A stretch of 64,000 nucleotides of DNA, from assembly GCA_030063045.1 (NCBI GenBank), contig JAQSEB010000145.1, positions 1,364,001 through 1,428,000 of the forward strand, in the 5' to 3' direction. This DNA comes from Pratylenchus scribneri. Its lineage: Eukaryota > Nematoda > Chromadorea > Rhabditida > Pratylenchidae. Both the position numbers and the translations under genes were made by a program. A model generated the notes under the pieces. The model had not been told where the DNA came from, did no database searches, and worked only from the letters and a program-made list of their open reading frames with translations. Positions 24,482 through 35,874 of the stretch are shown piece by piece. The number at the start of each line of letters is the position of its first letter. The stretch's first letter is position 1.

Positions 24482-27223
24482 TTAATCTTCAATTGTAATA
24501 ATTTCTTCCACCACCGTAACATCATCATTCTCTGTTTCATCAATCAATTTTTTGGATAATTCTTCATATTTTCGTTGCACAATTTTCTTTTCTTCCTCTT
24601 CTTTTCGGCATTTTTCAATAGCAGCCAATGTGTCCTCTTCGAGTTTAGCAATGTTTTCCCGATATCGCTTCAGACGTTGTTCATATTCCAATTTCAGATT
24701 TAAACAGCTGATTAAATTAGAAAAAATAATCAAAATATTTTTAGTGCAATTTTAAATATTCAAAAATTATCAAAAAATTTTTCTTGCAGATTTGAATTTT
24801 TTAAAAATTTTAAAAAATATTTTTCATGCGATTTTGAATTTTTTAAAAAATTATTTGGTAATAGTTGACTTTAAACCCCACCTTTTTTTCCAGAAAATTT
24901 TTTATTTTATTTTTTAGCTAAAAACGTGTTTTTAGGGGTTTTCGATGATGGAAAATCCGAATTTGATATTACCAGCGTGAATAAAATGGCCATAACCTTT
25001 TTATTTTTGAGTTTTATGCGAAACCGATTATTGATTTGTAATCAGCTCATCGAGGCACATCGAATGAGCTATAATTTACTAAGTTTGAATAGGTAAAAAT
25101 TTTCATCAAAAATGCCCTTGGTCCCCCCCTTTGCACTATCTTGATAAAAGTCGGCATATCTTACTCCTAATGATAAGATACGGTAAAATGGACGTCAGAT
25201 TCAGATTCCCCATCATCGAAAACCCCTAAAAACACGTTTTTAGCTAAAAATAAAATAAAAAATTTTGGAAAAAAGGTGGGGTTTAAAGAAAGTCAATTAT
25301 TACCAATTATTTTTCATGAAAATTAAATATTGAAAAAAATTATCAAAAATTTTTTTCGTCATTTAATTTACCGTTCTTCCTCGTCCTCTTTGAATTTCTT
25401 GATTGCCACTGAATTATCCTTTTCCATTTTTTCAATTTCAGCTCGGGAACGCCTTTTATATTGGTCAAAATCCGAACGCAATTTTTTAACTTCTCCTTCT
25501 TTAGTATCCAATTTCCTTTTCAAATCTTTTGTCAGTTCAGTTTTCTCCATGAGATCGGCTTGTAAATCCTGAAATTGAAAAGATTAATTATTGTTGAAAA
25601 TAAAAATTCTTTTTTAATTAAATTTAAAAAATATTCAATTATACTTTAAAATTAATTTTACCATTTAAAAAATGCTAATTTTATTATAATAAATTGATTT
25701 ACCTTTTCGACTTTGACACTGATCTCGGATTGTAGAATAAGTTTGTGGCCATCAACAATGAAATTTTTGTTAGGATTGGCCAGATTTGAACGGCTGATGT
25801 AATTGAGTTTGCCCCAATAAAACATGTAGCCATCTTCCAATTCATAAAGATACGATTTTCCTACTATAAGAAATTGGGAGAGTATTGTAAAGAATTATAT
25901 AGAAAATTAATTTATAAATATTTTTTATAATTTTAGAGCAAGAACCAATGTAAATAGGAAAAATCGAGATGTCATTTTGGAATTTGGATGGCGCCAGAGA
26001 ATCGGAAAAAAGTTCTAATTAATTTTCTCAATTTTATATTATAATTTTACTCTAAAAATATTTTATTTTTTAATAATAATAAATAATTTATAAGGTTAAT
26101 TATACGCAAGCGTATAATGAAAAAGCGTATAACGTATAATGCGTATAACGAAACGTATAGGCCATCCGCGAAAATTATACGCGTATAGGATACGTTACGC
26201 TCCCTTTATAAGATTCTTTTTTGAAATCTGTATTAATCAAGTAATTTTAAAAATAGAGAGCGGTGAATATATATTTCCAAATTCCAATTTTTCATCCAAT
26301 TAAAATATACTCACCATGTTCATTTACTTTCATTCCTTTTTCATTAATGATGGCTAATTTCCAATCAATTTTCACATATTTTGATCCATTCCCATCCAAT
26401 AATGCGAGAAAAACCGAAACATCATTCTTCGATTTTGCTTCCTTTTCGCCTCTTGGATAAAGATGAAGAACCCATTTTAGTCCATCCTGTCCATATGGCC
26501 CTTTTGAGCTGAAAAAATTAATTTTGATACATTTTTGAATTCAGTACACAAAATTTTTGAAATCAGAAAATTTAATATATTATTATTTATTATAAAAAAT
26601 TTCGATTTAGGATAGCATATTTTTGAGCTTTATCGAATTCTATTATTTAGATATTTGCTCAAATATCGGTTACTTAAGACTTCCATCATTATCATATAGC
26701 TATTAAATTGGCTAATTCATTGAGATCTACCTCAAGATTTTTTAGGTCAACTTATTAGGAAAAATGAAGTTGTCCCGTCCCATATGGATCGTCCTATATA
26801 GGATTAATAAGGTCATTCAGGGGATAGGTTATAAACACACATATCTCTAACCCTAATCCTATCCTAATCAACCATAAGTGGGTCGGTCCATTCATTTCTA
26901 AAAAAAATCCTGGAAGTATAGATAAAACCACAAGTACCATTCATTCGAATTTTCTTAATTTGGATTTCTATAAATTTATTATTTTAATAAATATTTATAT
27001 ATTACGTGAATGTTTCGGATTCCACAAATTCTCCATGCGGTTGTTGCAGTGAGAGAACATTATCAATCTAATTGAATAAATTAATAATTTAATTAATTTA
27101 CAATATAATTGCGAATGATGTGTAAAGAACTTACTTTCCATGTGAAAGTCCTAAAAATAATAAATTATTAAAGAATAAAATTAAATTTTATTACTTTTTG
27201 TAATCATCGTGAGCATTTGCCAT
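24482..27223 (-). CDS. M6: MATH-domain + coiled-coil protein (array copy 6)
   Basis: About 294 residues in seven exons: 27195-27223, 27135-27150, 27006-27067, 26315-26508, 25703-25863, 25372-25568, 24482-24707. The start is MANAHDDYK. MATH domain at residues 10-154: TFTWK from the microexon, KGPYGQD, WVLHLYPRG, LLDGNG, IDWKLA, NYISRSNLANPN and HKLILQSEI. The exon-5 region is changed: where paralogs have WGFDNFIS, this reads WGKLNYIS. Coiled coil at 155-294 without an added phase 2-2 module, ending VVEEIITIED, similar to M2. It is the first array gene in the direction of transcription. Its large last intron (24708-25371) holds a foldback element. Function unknown beyond protein-protein contact. 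Confidence 0.86.
24865..25296. mobile_element. 432-bp foldback element in M6 intron
   Basis: Ends TTGACTTTAAACCCCACC and GGTGGGGTTTAAAGAAAGTC mirror each other. Inside, AGCTAAAAACGTGTTTTTAG and its mirror follow, together with the GTTTTCGATGATGG segment also present in the palindrome at 19592-20258. Same superfamily by those shared pieces. Confidence 0.8.
26098..26205. repeat. GCGTATA/TATACGC motif cluster
   Basis: About nine copies of GTATA or TATAC words joined to CG, including the palindrome TATACGCGTATA, in about 105 bp of intron 4 of M6. Origin and role unknown. Confidence 0.75.
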
Positions 27224-27689
27224 TTTGAATCAAAGTTGTGAAATGATTTGTCAAACAAAAATTGTTATGGCCAATTTTTTTGGGCAAACTCACCTTGCTA
27301 AAATTAATTTTTTAATAGATATAATAATGGTTTTGAAATGATGGGTTCTCCTTCTTATGGATGATTAGGATAAGGGAAGGGTTAAAGTAAGGATATGTGA
27401 GGAGAAACCTATCCTCTAGATGACTCTGACCCTATAACGGATTACCCATGGGGACAGTATCCTTTCCTATATTGATCCAAAAAATATGTGAATCGATAAT
27501 TGATATGTATCAATAATTTTAAAAAAGCGAAATGCGCGAAAATTAGATCAATTTGGGCAAAAAGAAATGATAAAATTAAAGCTTAATTGAAAAAATTCAG
27601 TCTGTGATTTTCTAGATAATTCTTTTTTTAAATATAAATATGCTAACATAAATAATAATTCGATTTAATCGGTTGGAAAGAGGCAAAAA

Positions 27690-27940
27690 AATGGAGGTTG
27701 AAGAAGTCCGACGGAGGAATGAGAAATAAAAACGTCGACTTTTAGAATTTTCATTATCTATATGATAATTTGATGGAACAATAATGAATGCATTTACTCG
27801 TCGCATTCATCAAAATGCCTCCATCCTTCTTGGGATGGATTGGGCAACGCGCGCAACCGTAAGAAGAATCTGCTGCTTGGGAATGTGACGGATTTATGGT
27901 TATGTGCTTTAGGCAATCCTTCGATTGATATACAAATTAA
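27690..27940 (-). promoter_or_regulatory. Upstream block shared by array genes (M6 copy)
   Basis: Contains TGGATTGGGCAACGCG, CGTAAGAAGAATC and GACGGATTTATGG, in the same order as in the M5 block. It lies about 470-720 bp upstream of the M6 start. Confidence 0.45.
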
Positions 27941-28364
27941 AGGGCGAAATTTAAGAATTTGAATAAAAAACTTGACCAATTTGAGCCGAAATTTGGAAAT
28001 CAAAATTTGCACTAAAAACAATTTTCACAGGATCCCAAATCACAAAATACTAATCTCAAATACGGTGAATGATTTATGAAATATGTACACTTTATCAGAT
28101 CAATTAAAATTTTAAAAGGAAAAAATTGGGTAAAGGTAAAATGTGTTGTGAAATTGATGGAGTTCACAATTTTATTATTATTATTATTATTTAATTTAAA
28201 TAATTGTCCTTTTGGCAGCTTTTTTTTATTAGAAGGAGGCGATATGCAAAATTAAAATTTTATTATTTTTTCATGTAAATTTCTATACAGAAATATTAAT
28301 TTTTTTTGAATTTTACTGCAAGAATATTTTTTACCCCATTTTTTATTTTTTTTAAACCAAAAGT

Positions 28365-28655
28365 AATTTTTGACTTTTAATAAATTAGAAACCGGTTTTA
28401 AAGCTTACAAACCTTATATACTAATTTGTAAATCTCATTGAGACACGTCGAATGGTATATAAAATATTGGTTTTGGCTTAAAATTAAGGAGTTTAAAATC
28501 AAAAACTGAAAATATGTTTTAACGGTTAAACCCACACAGTTTTGTTTTAAATTTATATCAAAATCGTCTCGATGAGATCTACAAAATGGTATAAGCTTTT
28601 TAAGGCCTAAAACCGGTTTCGGATTTATTAGAAGTCAAAAAATAAGTTTTAGGGA
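28365..28655. mobile_element. CCGGTTT inverted-repeat element
   Basis: Left arm AGAAACCGGTTTTAAAGC and ATCTCATTGAGACACGTCG; right arm TCGTCTCGATGAGATCTAC and CTAAAACCGGTTTCGGA. Intergenic between the M6 upstream block and the transporter stop. Confidence 0.7.
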
Positions 28656-28932
28656 AAAAAAATAAAATTTGAGGTTAAAAATTGCGTTCCAATTTTTATA
28701 ATTAAAAATTTCAAAAAAAAATATGATCAAAAAATCAATTAATTTTTGAATAAAATGGAAAAAAAACATAAATTAAGCAAAATAAGAAAATATTTAAAAA
28801 CAATAAATAATTGTTAAAAAGATGGAATAAAAAATAAGGCAAAATTGCTGAACAATTCTAAATATTTACAATTAAATTGCGAGATATTCTTAAAAGCTTT
28901 TTTATATTCATAAAAATAATCCAAATTTCCAT

Positions 28933-31900
28933 TCAAATGAAAGCACCGCCCCCAGCAGTTGTTCGAATGCCGCCGCCGCCGCCTCCATCCGAGGCAGAAT
29001 CTGCGCGAATTGTGGAAGCAGTGGAAGTATTCATCAAATTGCGATGGGCAATTGTTGTTGTGGTCATTGTCGTTGTTGGACCTCCACCTCGTCCACTGCC
29101 TGGCACAACATCATCGCTTTCTGGCTGTGCCTGGAAAAATGCCAAAAATTTTTAATATTTTCCGCAATTTAAATAGATTAAAATTTTAATTTTAGATATT
29201 CCGGATTAAAAAGTGTATTTGTTAAAGCCAATTTTGGAAATAGTTAATTCCTGAATTTATAAAATATTGGTTTAGAAAATTTTGGAAATTCAGGGTTCTA
29301 GGCTTCGTTCAAATTTGAGATTGGATTCATTGGACTCGGCATGGTTGCCATAGTCTAAATTGTAAGAAATTTTAATTTTAAACTGATAAGCTTTTTAAAA
29401 AAAAACTGATGAACCGTTTTTTAAACCCATATGTTTTGGTTTATTATTTTGCATAGGATTTATTCGAAATCTGAAATTGAAATTTCATAGGCTTAATCGA
29501 GATAAAACGATTGAGCCTATTCTCAAATCTTTTGTTTATATTTATACTAGAATGGGATTTACAAATTAGCTAGCCCAACCAGAGGCTGGTTATTTCCAAA
29601 ATTAGCCAATTTACCAATAGTAGATTTAACAAATATATATTTGATAATATTTATAATGCAGCAAACAAATTAATTATTTTAAATTTATATCATTGAAGGT
29701 TGTTTAATTAATCAGAATATGTCCGCTGTAAGTACTGATTCTCTGTTAATAACTCATATTAAATTATAGATTAATTTTAAAATTATATAATTTATATATC
29801 ATTGTAATGTAAAAATTTTTGCTAATTTTTCTTTCTAATATTTAAAATTTTCAAAATTTTAAGGAAATTTTTGTTAAAAAATCATTTCAAAATATTTAAT
29901 TGTCCAGTGAAGAGTGAACTGACCAATGGTGCCTGTGGCAAAAGCATATAGCCACCAGCTGCTGGGCCTGAAGCCGTATATCTTGGCGAGAAATGATGAT
30001 GTGATTGTTGATGATGATTATTATGATCAATTCGGTGATGAGTGCCACTGGACATTGAACCCTTCATTAACTCATAGCGTAATGGGGAACGAAAAGCGAT
30101 GCAAAAACGCTGAAAAATGCTCATAATTATTATGAGAAATTTATTAGCCCTTAGGGTAAAAAATTTTAAAAAAAATTCTTGGGCAAAATTACCAATTTTA
30201 GTAAGAATTTAACTATTTTGTTCATTAAATATTTTAGCCCAAAATGGAAGCTAATTTATCCAAAGTCGGTTTTTATGAATTTCTCGATTTTAAACCGGGT
30301 TTCGATTTTTGAAAAAATTTGGTTTTTCGATTTCTTATATTTTCGGTTATTTTGAACAAAAATTCCAAATTTTTTGTATGAAATTTCATCGATTTTCTCC
30401 CAACAAAAAACTGATTTTCATTTAATCCTATTAATTATCGAAAACATTTAAATGCTTTTGAACATTATTTAATAATTTGACGATTGTTTTTGAATTTCAA
30501 AATTAAGTTTTATTTCTAAAATAGAAATTCTAATAATGAGGAAAATGTAACAAATTTTCTCATTCATAAATTATTAACCCCCATTCATTACCCGGAATGG
30601 TGCAATCCTTCCTCCGTGTCTGCAACTCCGACATATGGCAAAGATTGCCCAAAGTGGGATTGGCAATAAGGGGAAAATGGCAATTCCGATGCCGACAAAT
30701 TCACTCCATTTCCAGGCTCGCACTTCGGGTGAATATTTCCCAAATGAATAGCCCATCAAATTGATGACAGCAATTGCCTGAAGTTGGAAATAATTATTTA
30801 TTTAATTAAAATTAATTAATTTTTTAGATAAAATTGATTATTTACTAAATTTACTAAAATAATTATTTACCAATGAATTTATTTTGTATATTTTAAGGGC
30901 AAAAATATTAAAAATAGGAAAATTATTAAGTATTTTATTTTAAATAAATAAATTTTAAATGCAAAAAATCCTTGAAAATATTGACAAAAATTAATTGGAA
31001 TCCATTGTGTTGATTTTCGTATTTTACTTTTACTTCATTCAGAGTAGAGTAGATCGTGGTCACTTTCATCAGTAAGAAAAGTTGAAATTTAAACCGAAAT
31101 TGGGAATATTGCTCAAAAAACTGATAATATTAGAAACCTAAAATTAAAATCATTTCAAAAACCGAAAATTGGGTTTTAAACAGAAAACTTTTTAAAACCG
31201 AACATGATCTACTCTATACACAAAATTTTGAAAATATGAAATAAATTTTGTAATTCCGTTAAATAAGCCCCGAGGCAGACATAAAACTAAATAGTTAAAT
31301 TTTATATTTATTAATTTAAAAATTTGTCAACTAACAATTGGGACTGCCGGCAAAATGTAATTGAAAAAGAGAATGAAATGGCCTAAACACCAGCAACAAG
31401 TGGAATGCAACATTGCTTTAAGGTCGAGTCCCAGAGAATGTGCACAATAGACCCAAGAGACGGCAAAAAGCTCAAAAGCCAAAATGATGGCCAAAGTTAT
31501 GTATTTGAGATAGCCAGTGGCCAATTCATAGTTGAATTTGCCGGACTGAAAAAAATAAATTTATTATTAATTATTAAATGCCAATTTTGAAATATTTAGA
31601 TTAATAGAATTACATGGGTTTTTTTCTTCCTGTAATTAAGCTGAATTTAGCCTCCAATTTTGCGAGAAATAGCTTTTTGGCCATAACTAGGCCAAATTTT
31701 TGTCTGACAAAATGTTTAATATACCAATCGATAGCTCATATAAAAATCTATAATCAACATTTTAAATCACTTAAATTGGCTCAAAAGCCACTGAGTGAGT
31801 TAAAGTTATAAGCCAAAAATCAAATTTGCAAAAATGGCCAAAATCAAAAACTTTATGGCCAAGCCTTAAACCCTACATATCACTAGCTCGTAGCCCCTAG

Positions 31901-34900
31901 ATAGAAAACATGCCGCCCCTAACATAACCCCTAAATCTAACCCTAAAGAATTATATAAAGAAATAAAATTAAAAGCAAAATTCAGCCTAATTAAAGGAAA
32001 AAAAAAGTTTTCTTATTATTAAATTTATTTATAATTTAATTTATTAATTTTGAATTTTTAAAAAATCTAAAAGAATTTATATAAATTAAAAATAAACCTG
32101 AGTTATAAATGCACAACTGACACTCATTCCAATGGCACAAACAAAAAAGGCCAATGAAAAACGAGGACAGCACTAAAAATACATTTAAATTAATAAAAAA
32201 TAAATTTTATATTCTTTTAAAATAATTGAAAAAATTTCCTCAATTTAATTTCAAATAATTTTATTATTGACTAACCCTTGACCATTTTTCGCCCAATGCA
32301 TCTTCAAAAGTAGCCAAAATGCCAAGTGCTAGGACATACTGAAAATTGGACAAAATTTAATGAATTAATTAAAATTAGGTACGAAAATGTTGAGCAACAT
32401 GAATGCCACCATGAAGAGGAACATCCCAGCGAATATTTTCGTATGCGGAATATAGGCCAAATAGACAATCAATTGGAAAAATTGATTCTCGCCTAAATGC
32501 ATAAAAATTATTTTAAATAATTATTTAAATTAACCTTGAGAAATTAGTTCGCCGGGTGAAAGGTCCACTTTTTGACTGATATGGCCAACAAGGGCAATAA
32601 TTGTGGCCAATTGGAGGGCACTGATCAGAATGTGGGCAAAAAGAAGCAGAAAGCTGTCCCTAAAAATTTGGGGTAAAATTATTTAAAAATTATTTATGTT
32701 AAATAAAATTTAAAGTCTGAAAATTATATAAAAATTTCGATAACTCGAATTTTGGGCATTGATCAATATATCCATAATTTTCAAACAAATAATTAAATTT
32801 TTACCAATAGGTTAAGAGCACTTTCCATAGATCATTTTTTAATAAAATGCTTGATCAAAAATTATTGATCGGCTGAACCAAAATAAAGAAAATAGTTAAA
32901 TTTTTGCCTATTTTGCCCCTTTTTTTATTCATAAATTTTTGGCCAATTTTTTCAATCAAATTTAAAAATTTTTTCTCCCAGTTCTTCCCATTCTTAAAGC
33001 TAATTAATTCACTAAAAATTGATTTACTTTTAAAAATCCAAATTTTGATACTACAAATTTTGTAATAACTCCACACTGCTATTAAGCCAAAGGCGGGTAA
33101 AATGTTTGGCACCAGGCGGGTCTCGAACCCGCGACGTCCCCACACATAGTGGGTCTCTACCAATTGAGCCACTGGTGCACATTCACCCAACAGTGTTTAG
33201 TCCCTTTCGTTCTTTTCCCCTCTCCCATCCTTGGGCACAACAATTTTCAATCCACTTTTACAAATCCCAATAATAAATTTACCAATATTTTTTTCATATT
33301 AAAAAATAAAAACTTACTGAACCAAATTGTTGGATCTTTTATTGTATGAGCCCAATGTGATGAATGCCCCGAAGCCAAGGCCAGTGGCAATAATTGCTTG
33401 TTCTGCTGCAGTTTTCCAAACCATCCAATCTTTTAGCCTTTCCCAATCCAATGAATTCATGAAAAATGGCTGAAACATTTCCAATGCGCCACCAAGGAAC
33501 ATTGAACGACCAAAAAGGCCAAACAAGAGGACAAGTGGCACAAAAAGGGTGAACTGTAAAAAATATTTAAAATTTGGAAAATTTTAATTTTTGTAATTTT
33601 ATACTTCACAATCTTTAAATTACGAGCAAGTAATCATAAATTAATAAAATAATTACGACTTAAAATTCAAAAAATTTAGCTATTATTGTACATAAAAAAT
33701 CAAAAAATAAAATAAATTTAAACTTCTAATTAATTACTATTATTAATTTGTAATTTTAACTTAATTCAAGCAATTTAAAAAAATAATTATAGACCTAAAA
33801 AATCAAAAAAATTAATAAATTTTAAGAAATAATGAATTAAAATCGAAAAGAAAAAATTTTCAACTTATTTAAATTTATTTTGCCATATTTCAGAATAATA
33901 TTATGGACTCAAAAAACAAATAATTAATTATTATTTGCTCAATTTTTTTTAGAAAATATTTCTTTTCAAAAAATAGAAAAGAAATTCGGGTAAATTTTTA
34001 ATTTAATTCAAACAATTTTCGGAATAAGTAAAGACCCTAAAAATTAATTTTAAATTATTTGTATTTTGAAGAGCTCTCTTGAATTAATTATTTTTGCTTA
34101 ATTTTATTGAAAATATTTTCAAAGAAAAATTTTAATAAAGCGCGACAATCCCTCAATTAAATTTTGCCCAAATATTTTATTCAAATCTAACTGACCACCA
34201 TCACTTTGCCCAACCATCGAACACCAAAGCAAATGGCACAGAAAACCAATGCCCAAACAATGGAATGGGCAATGAGCCAATGAATTTGTAATTGGCCAAT
34301 TTGGGCAATATTCGCTGTGGACGAGTCCAAAACACTTGAAAAATTGGGGACGGACAATTAAATTGCCAAATTAGGCCATTTGCTTACTCAGTGAATTGTC
34401 TTAGGGCAGAATCATCGTGAAATGTGGCCAAATGCCTCTCCAAAACGTATTGAGAATTGTTGACAGAAATGATGGAGGCCGATTCAAGGCATTCGCCAAA
34501 TTGAAATTCGGGAAAATTTTTGCAATTTAGCCAAGGCAATCCTAAAATTCGTTTTTTTAAAGATTTTTAATAGGAATGAAAGAATTAATTATTTATGTAA
34601 AATATTTACGATTAAATTATTCTATCAATTTTTTTTATTAAAATTCTGTCCGAAATTAATTTATGAAAATATTCTGAGCCAATAAGTTCAATTATTTTTC
34701 TTATTCTGTAATTATTAATTTTTATATAGTTTGATAGAACGGAAAAATCCATCTTTTGATATGAATTATATTCAAAAAGTTTTCAATTTTAATATATTAT
34801 TGGAATTTAATTTTTAATCATAATTTCATTCGCCTAATCAAGGATTTGTTAATTCAAAATGTATTCAAATTTATTTAATAAATTCATTTAAAAATCTTAC

Positions 34901-35874
34901 TAATTTTTTAATGATATTAATTATTTAGAGTTTTTTGGGATTATTAGATTTTCTTCAATTTTAATTCAATATTTATTTTTATCGAAAAATTTTTTTCATT
35001 GGAAATTTTACCTGGCCGATCGTCGGTCAATGTCCAGAAGAGATGATAAATGTAGAAGAAAATCCATGCCAAAAACCTGGTCATTGTGGCCATCATAAAA
35101 ATTGAGAAGACAATTTGGGCTATGCCAATGCCTTCATTAGTAAAGAAATTAAAATATACTATTTAATTCAATGTACCCTTGAAAACTGGACAAATATTAT
35201 AAAATGCTTGGACGGGGCCTCGGCCAGTCAATTGGCCAATGGCCAACTCGAGGAGGAGAATTGGCAACACAATGAGCAATAGGCTGGCACCGTAGGCAAC
35301 GAGAAATGCCGCTGAATAAAAATTGGGGATTTTTTTTTAATTTTTTAAATATTTTAATTTTTTAATTGATTTTTTAAATATTTAATTAAATAATAATTTT
35401 TACGTCCTCCATTGTCGAGGATGAGCCGAGGTAAATTGAGGAGATTTGTGGTGGCAAAGAGGTAGGCAATTGAGGCAAACATGAATTCTGGTTTAGTTGA
35501 CCAAATGTCGCGCCATTCTTCAACAATCAATGAGGAGACCTTAAAGAATAAATGTTTTTTAATATAAAAACTGTTATTTTATAATTTTTTCATAATTTAT
35601 TAAAATTCATTCTTTTGTAACAAACATAAATTAGTAAAAAATAATTCTCTTTATTAAAAAATTAATAAAAATTGAGGCATTAATTAATTGAATTCATTCC
35701 ATTTTAATTATCTTTTTTTAAATTCATTATTCTATTTAAATTGATTGTAAATTAGTCTTGATTATGAATTTTATTTCTTTTTAATATTAATTAATTTTTC
35801 GCCTCTAATTTCAAAATTTATAATCTGCTATGACCAACCTTCATATTGGATAAACTTCGGTCCTCAAACCACAT
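28933..35874 (-). CDS. Divergent SLC6-family (neurotransmitter:sodium symporter) transporter
   Basis: About 702 residues in fifteen exons: 35839-35874, 35404-35539, 35177-35311, 35012-35131, 34388-34541, 34196-34334, 33318-33553, 32535-32659, 32383-32492, 32276-32338, 32098-32172, 31336-31545, 30592-30777, 29924-30109, 28933-29130. The family moves amino acids or amines with sodium across the plasma membrane through twelve helices. Seen: NGG before TM2, the ELAIGQLTGRGP loop, the LPWLNC start of the big extracellular loop, TM6-7 GLGFGAFITLGSYNK, the FELFAVSWVY helix and a last helix before a long tail rich in His then Gly/Thr. TM1 is unusual: residues 41-51 read ATTNLLNLPRL where the family has GxGNxWRFPYL, so the gating Arg is Asn. 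Likely an orphan transporter; its substrate cannot be told. Confidence 0.88.
33109..33178 (-). tRNA. tRNA-like gene inside a transporter intron
   Basis: Reads GCACCAG...CTGGTGC as a perfect 7-bp acceptor stem, with a perfect 5-bp T stem (GCGGG/CCCGC) around TTCGAGA, an A-box-like TGGCTCAATTGG and a B-box-like GGTTCGAGACC. With a 7-nt loop CTATGTG the anticodon is ATG, which would mean His but is not the usual GTG. The top pair of the anticodon stem is A:G and the D stem is short by one pair. It may be a real odd tRNA, a tRNA pseudogene or the head of a tRNA-derived SINE. It lies in intron 7 of the SLC6 gene, same strand. Confidence 0.7.

Noticed and set aside
32819..32834. Possible 16-nt microexon in the SLC6 gene
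   Set aside because: It has splice-like edges but would shift the frame. Joining 33318 directly to 32659 gives the expected NNLVQDSF transporter reading.
32855..33190. 111-codon minus frame starting MGECAPVAQLVE
   Set aside because: Its first part is the tRNA-like gene translated; the rest is AT-rich intron.
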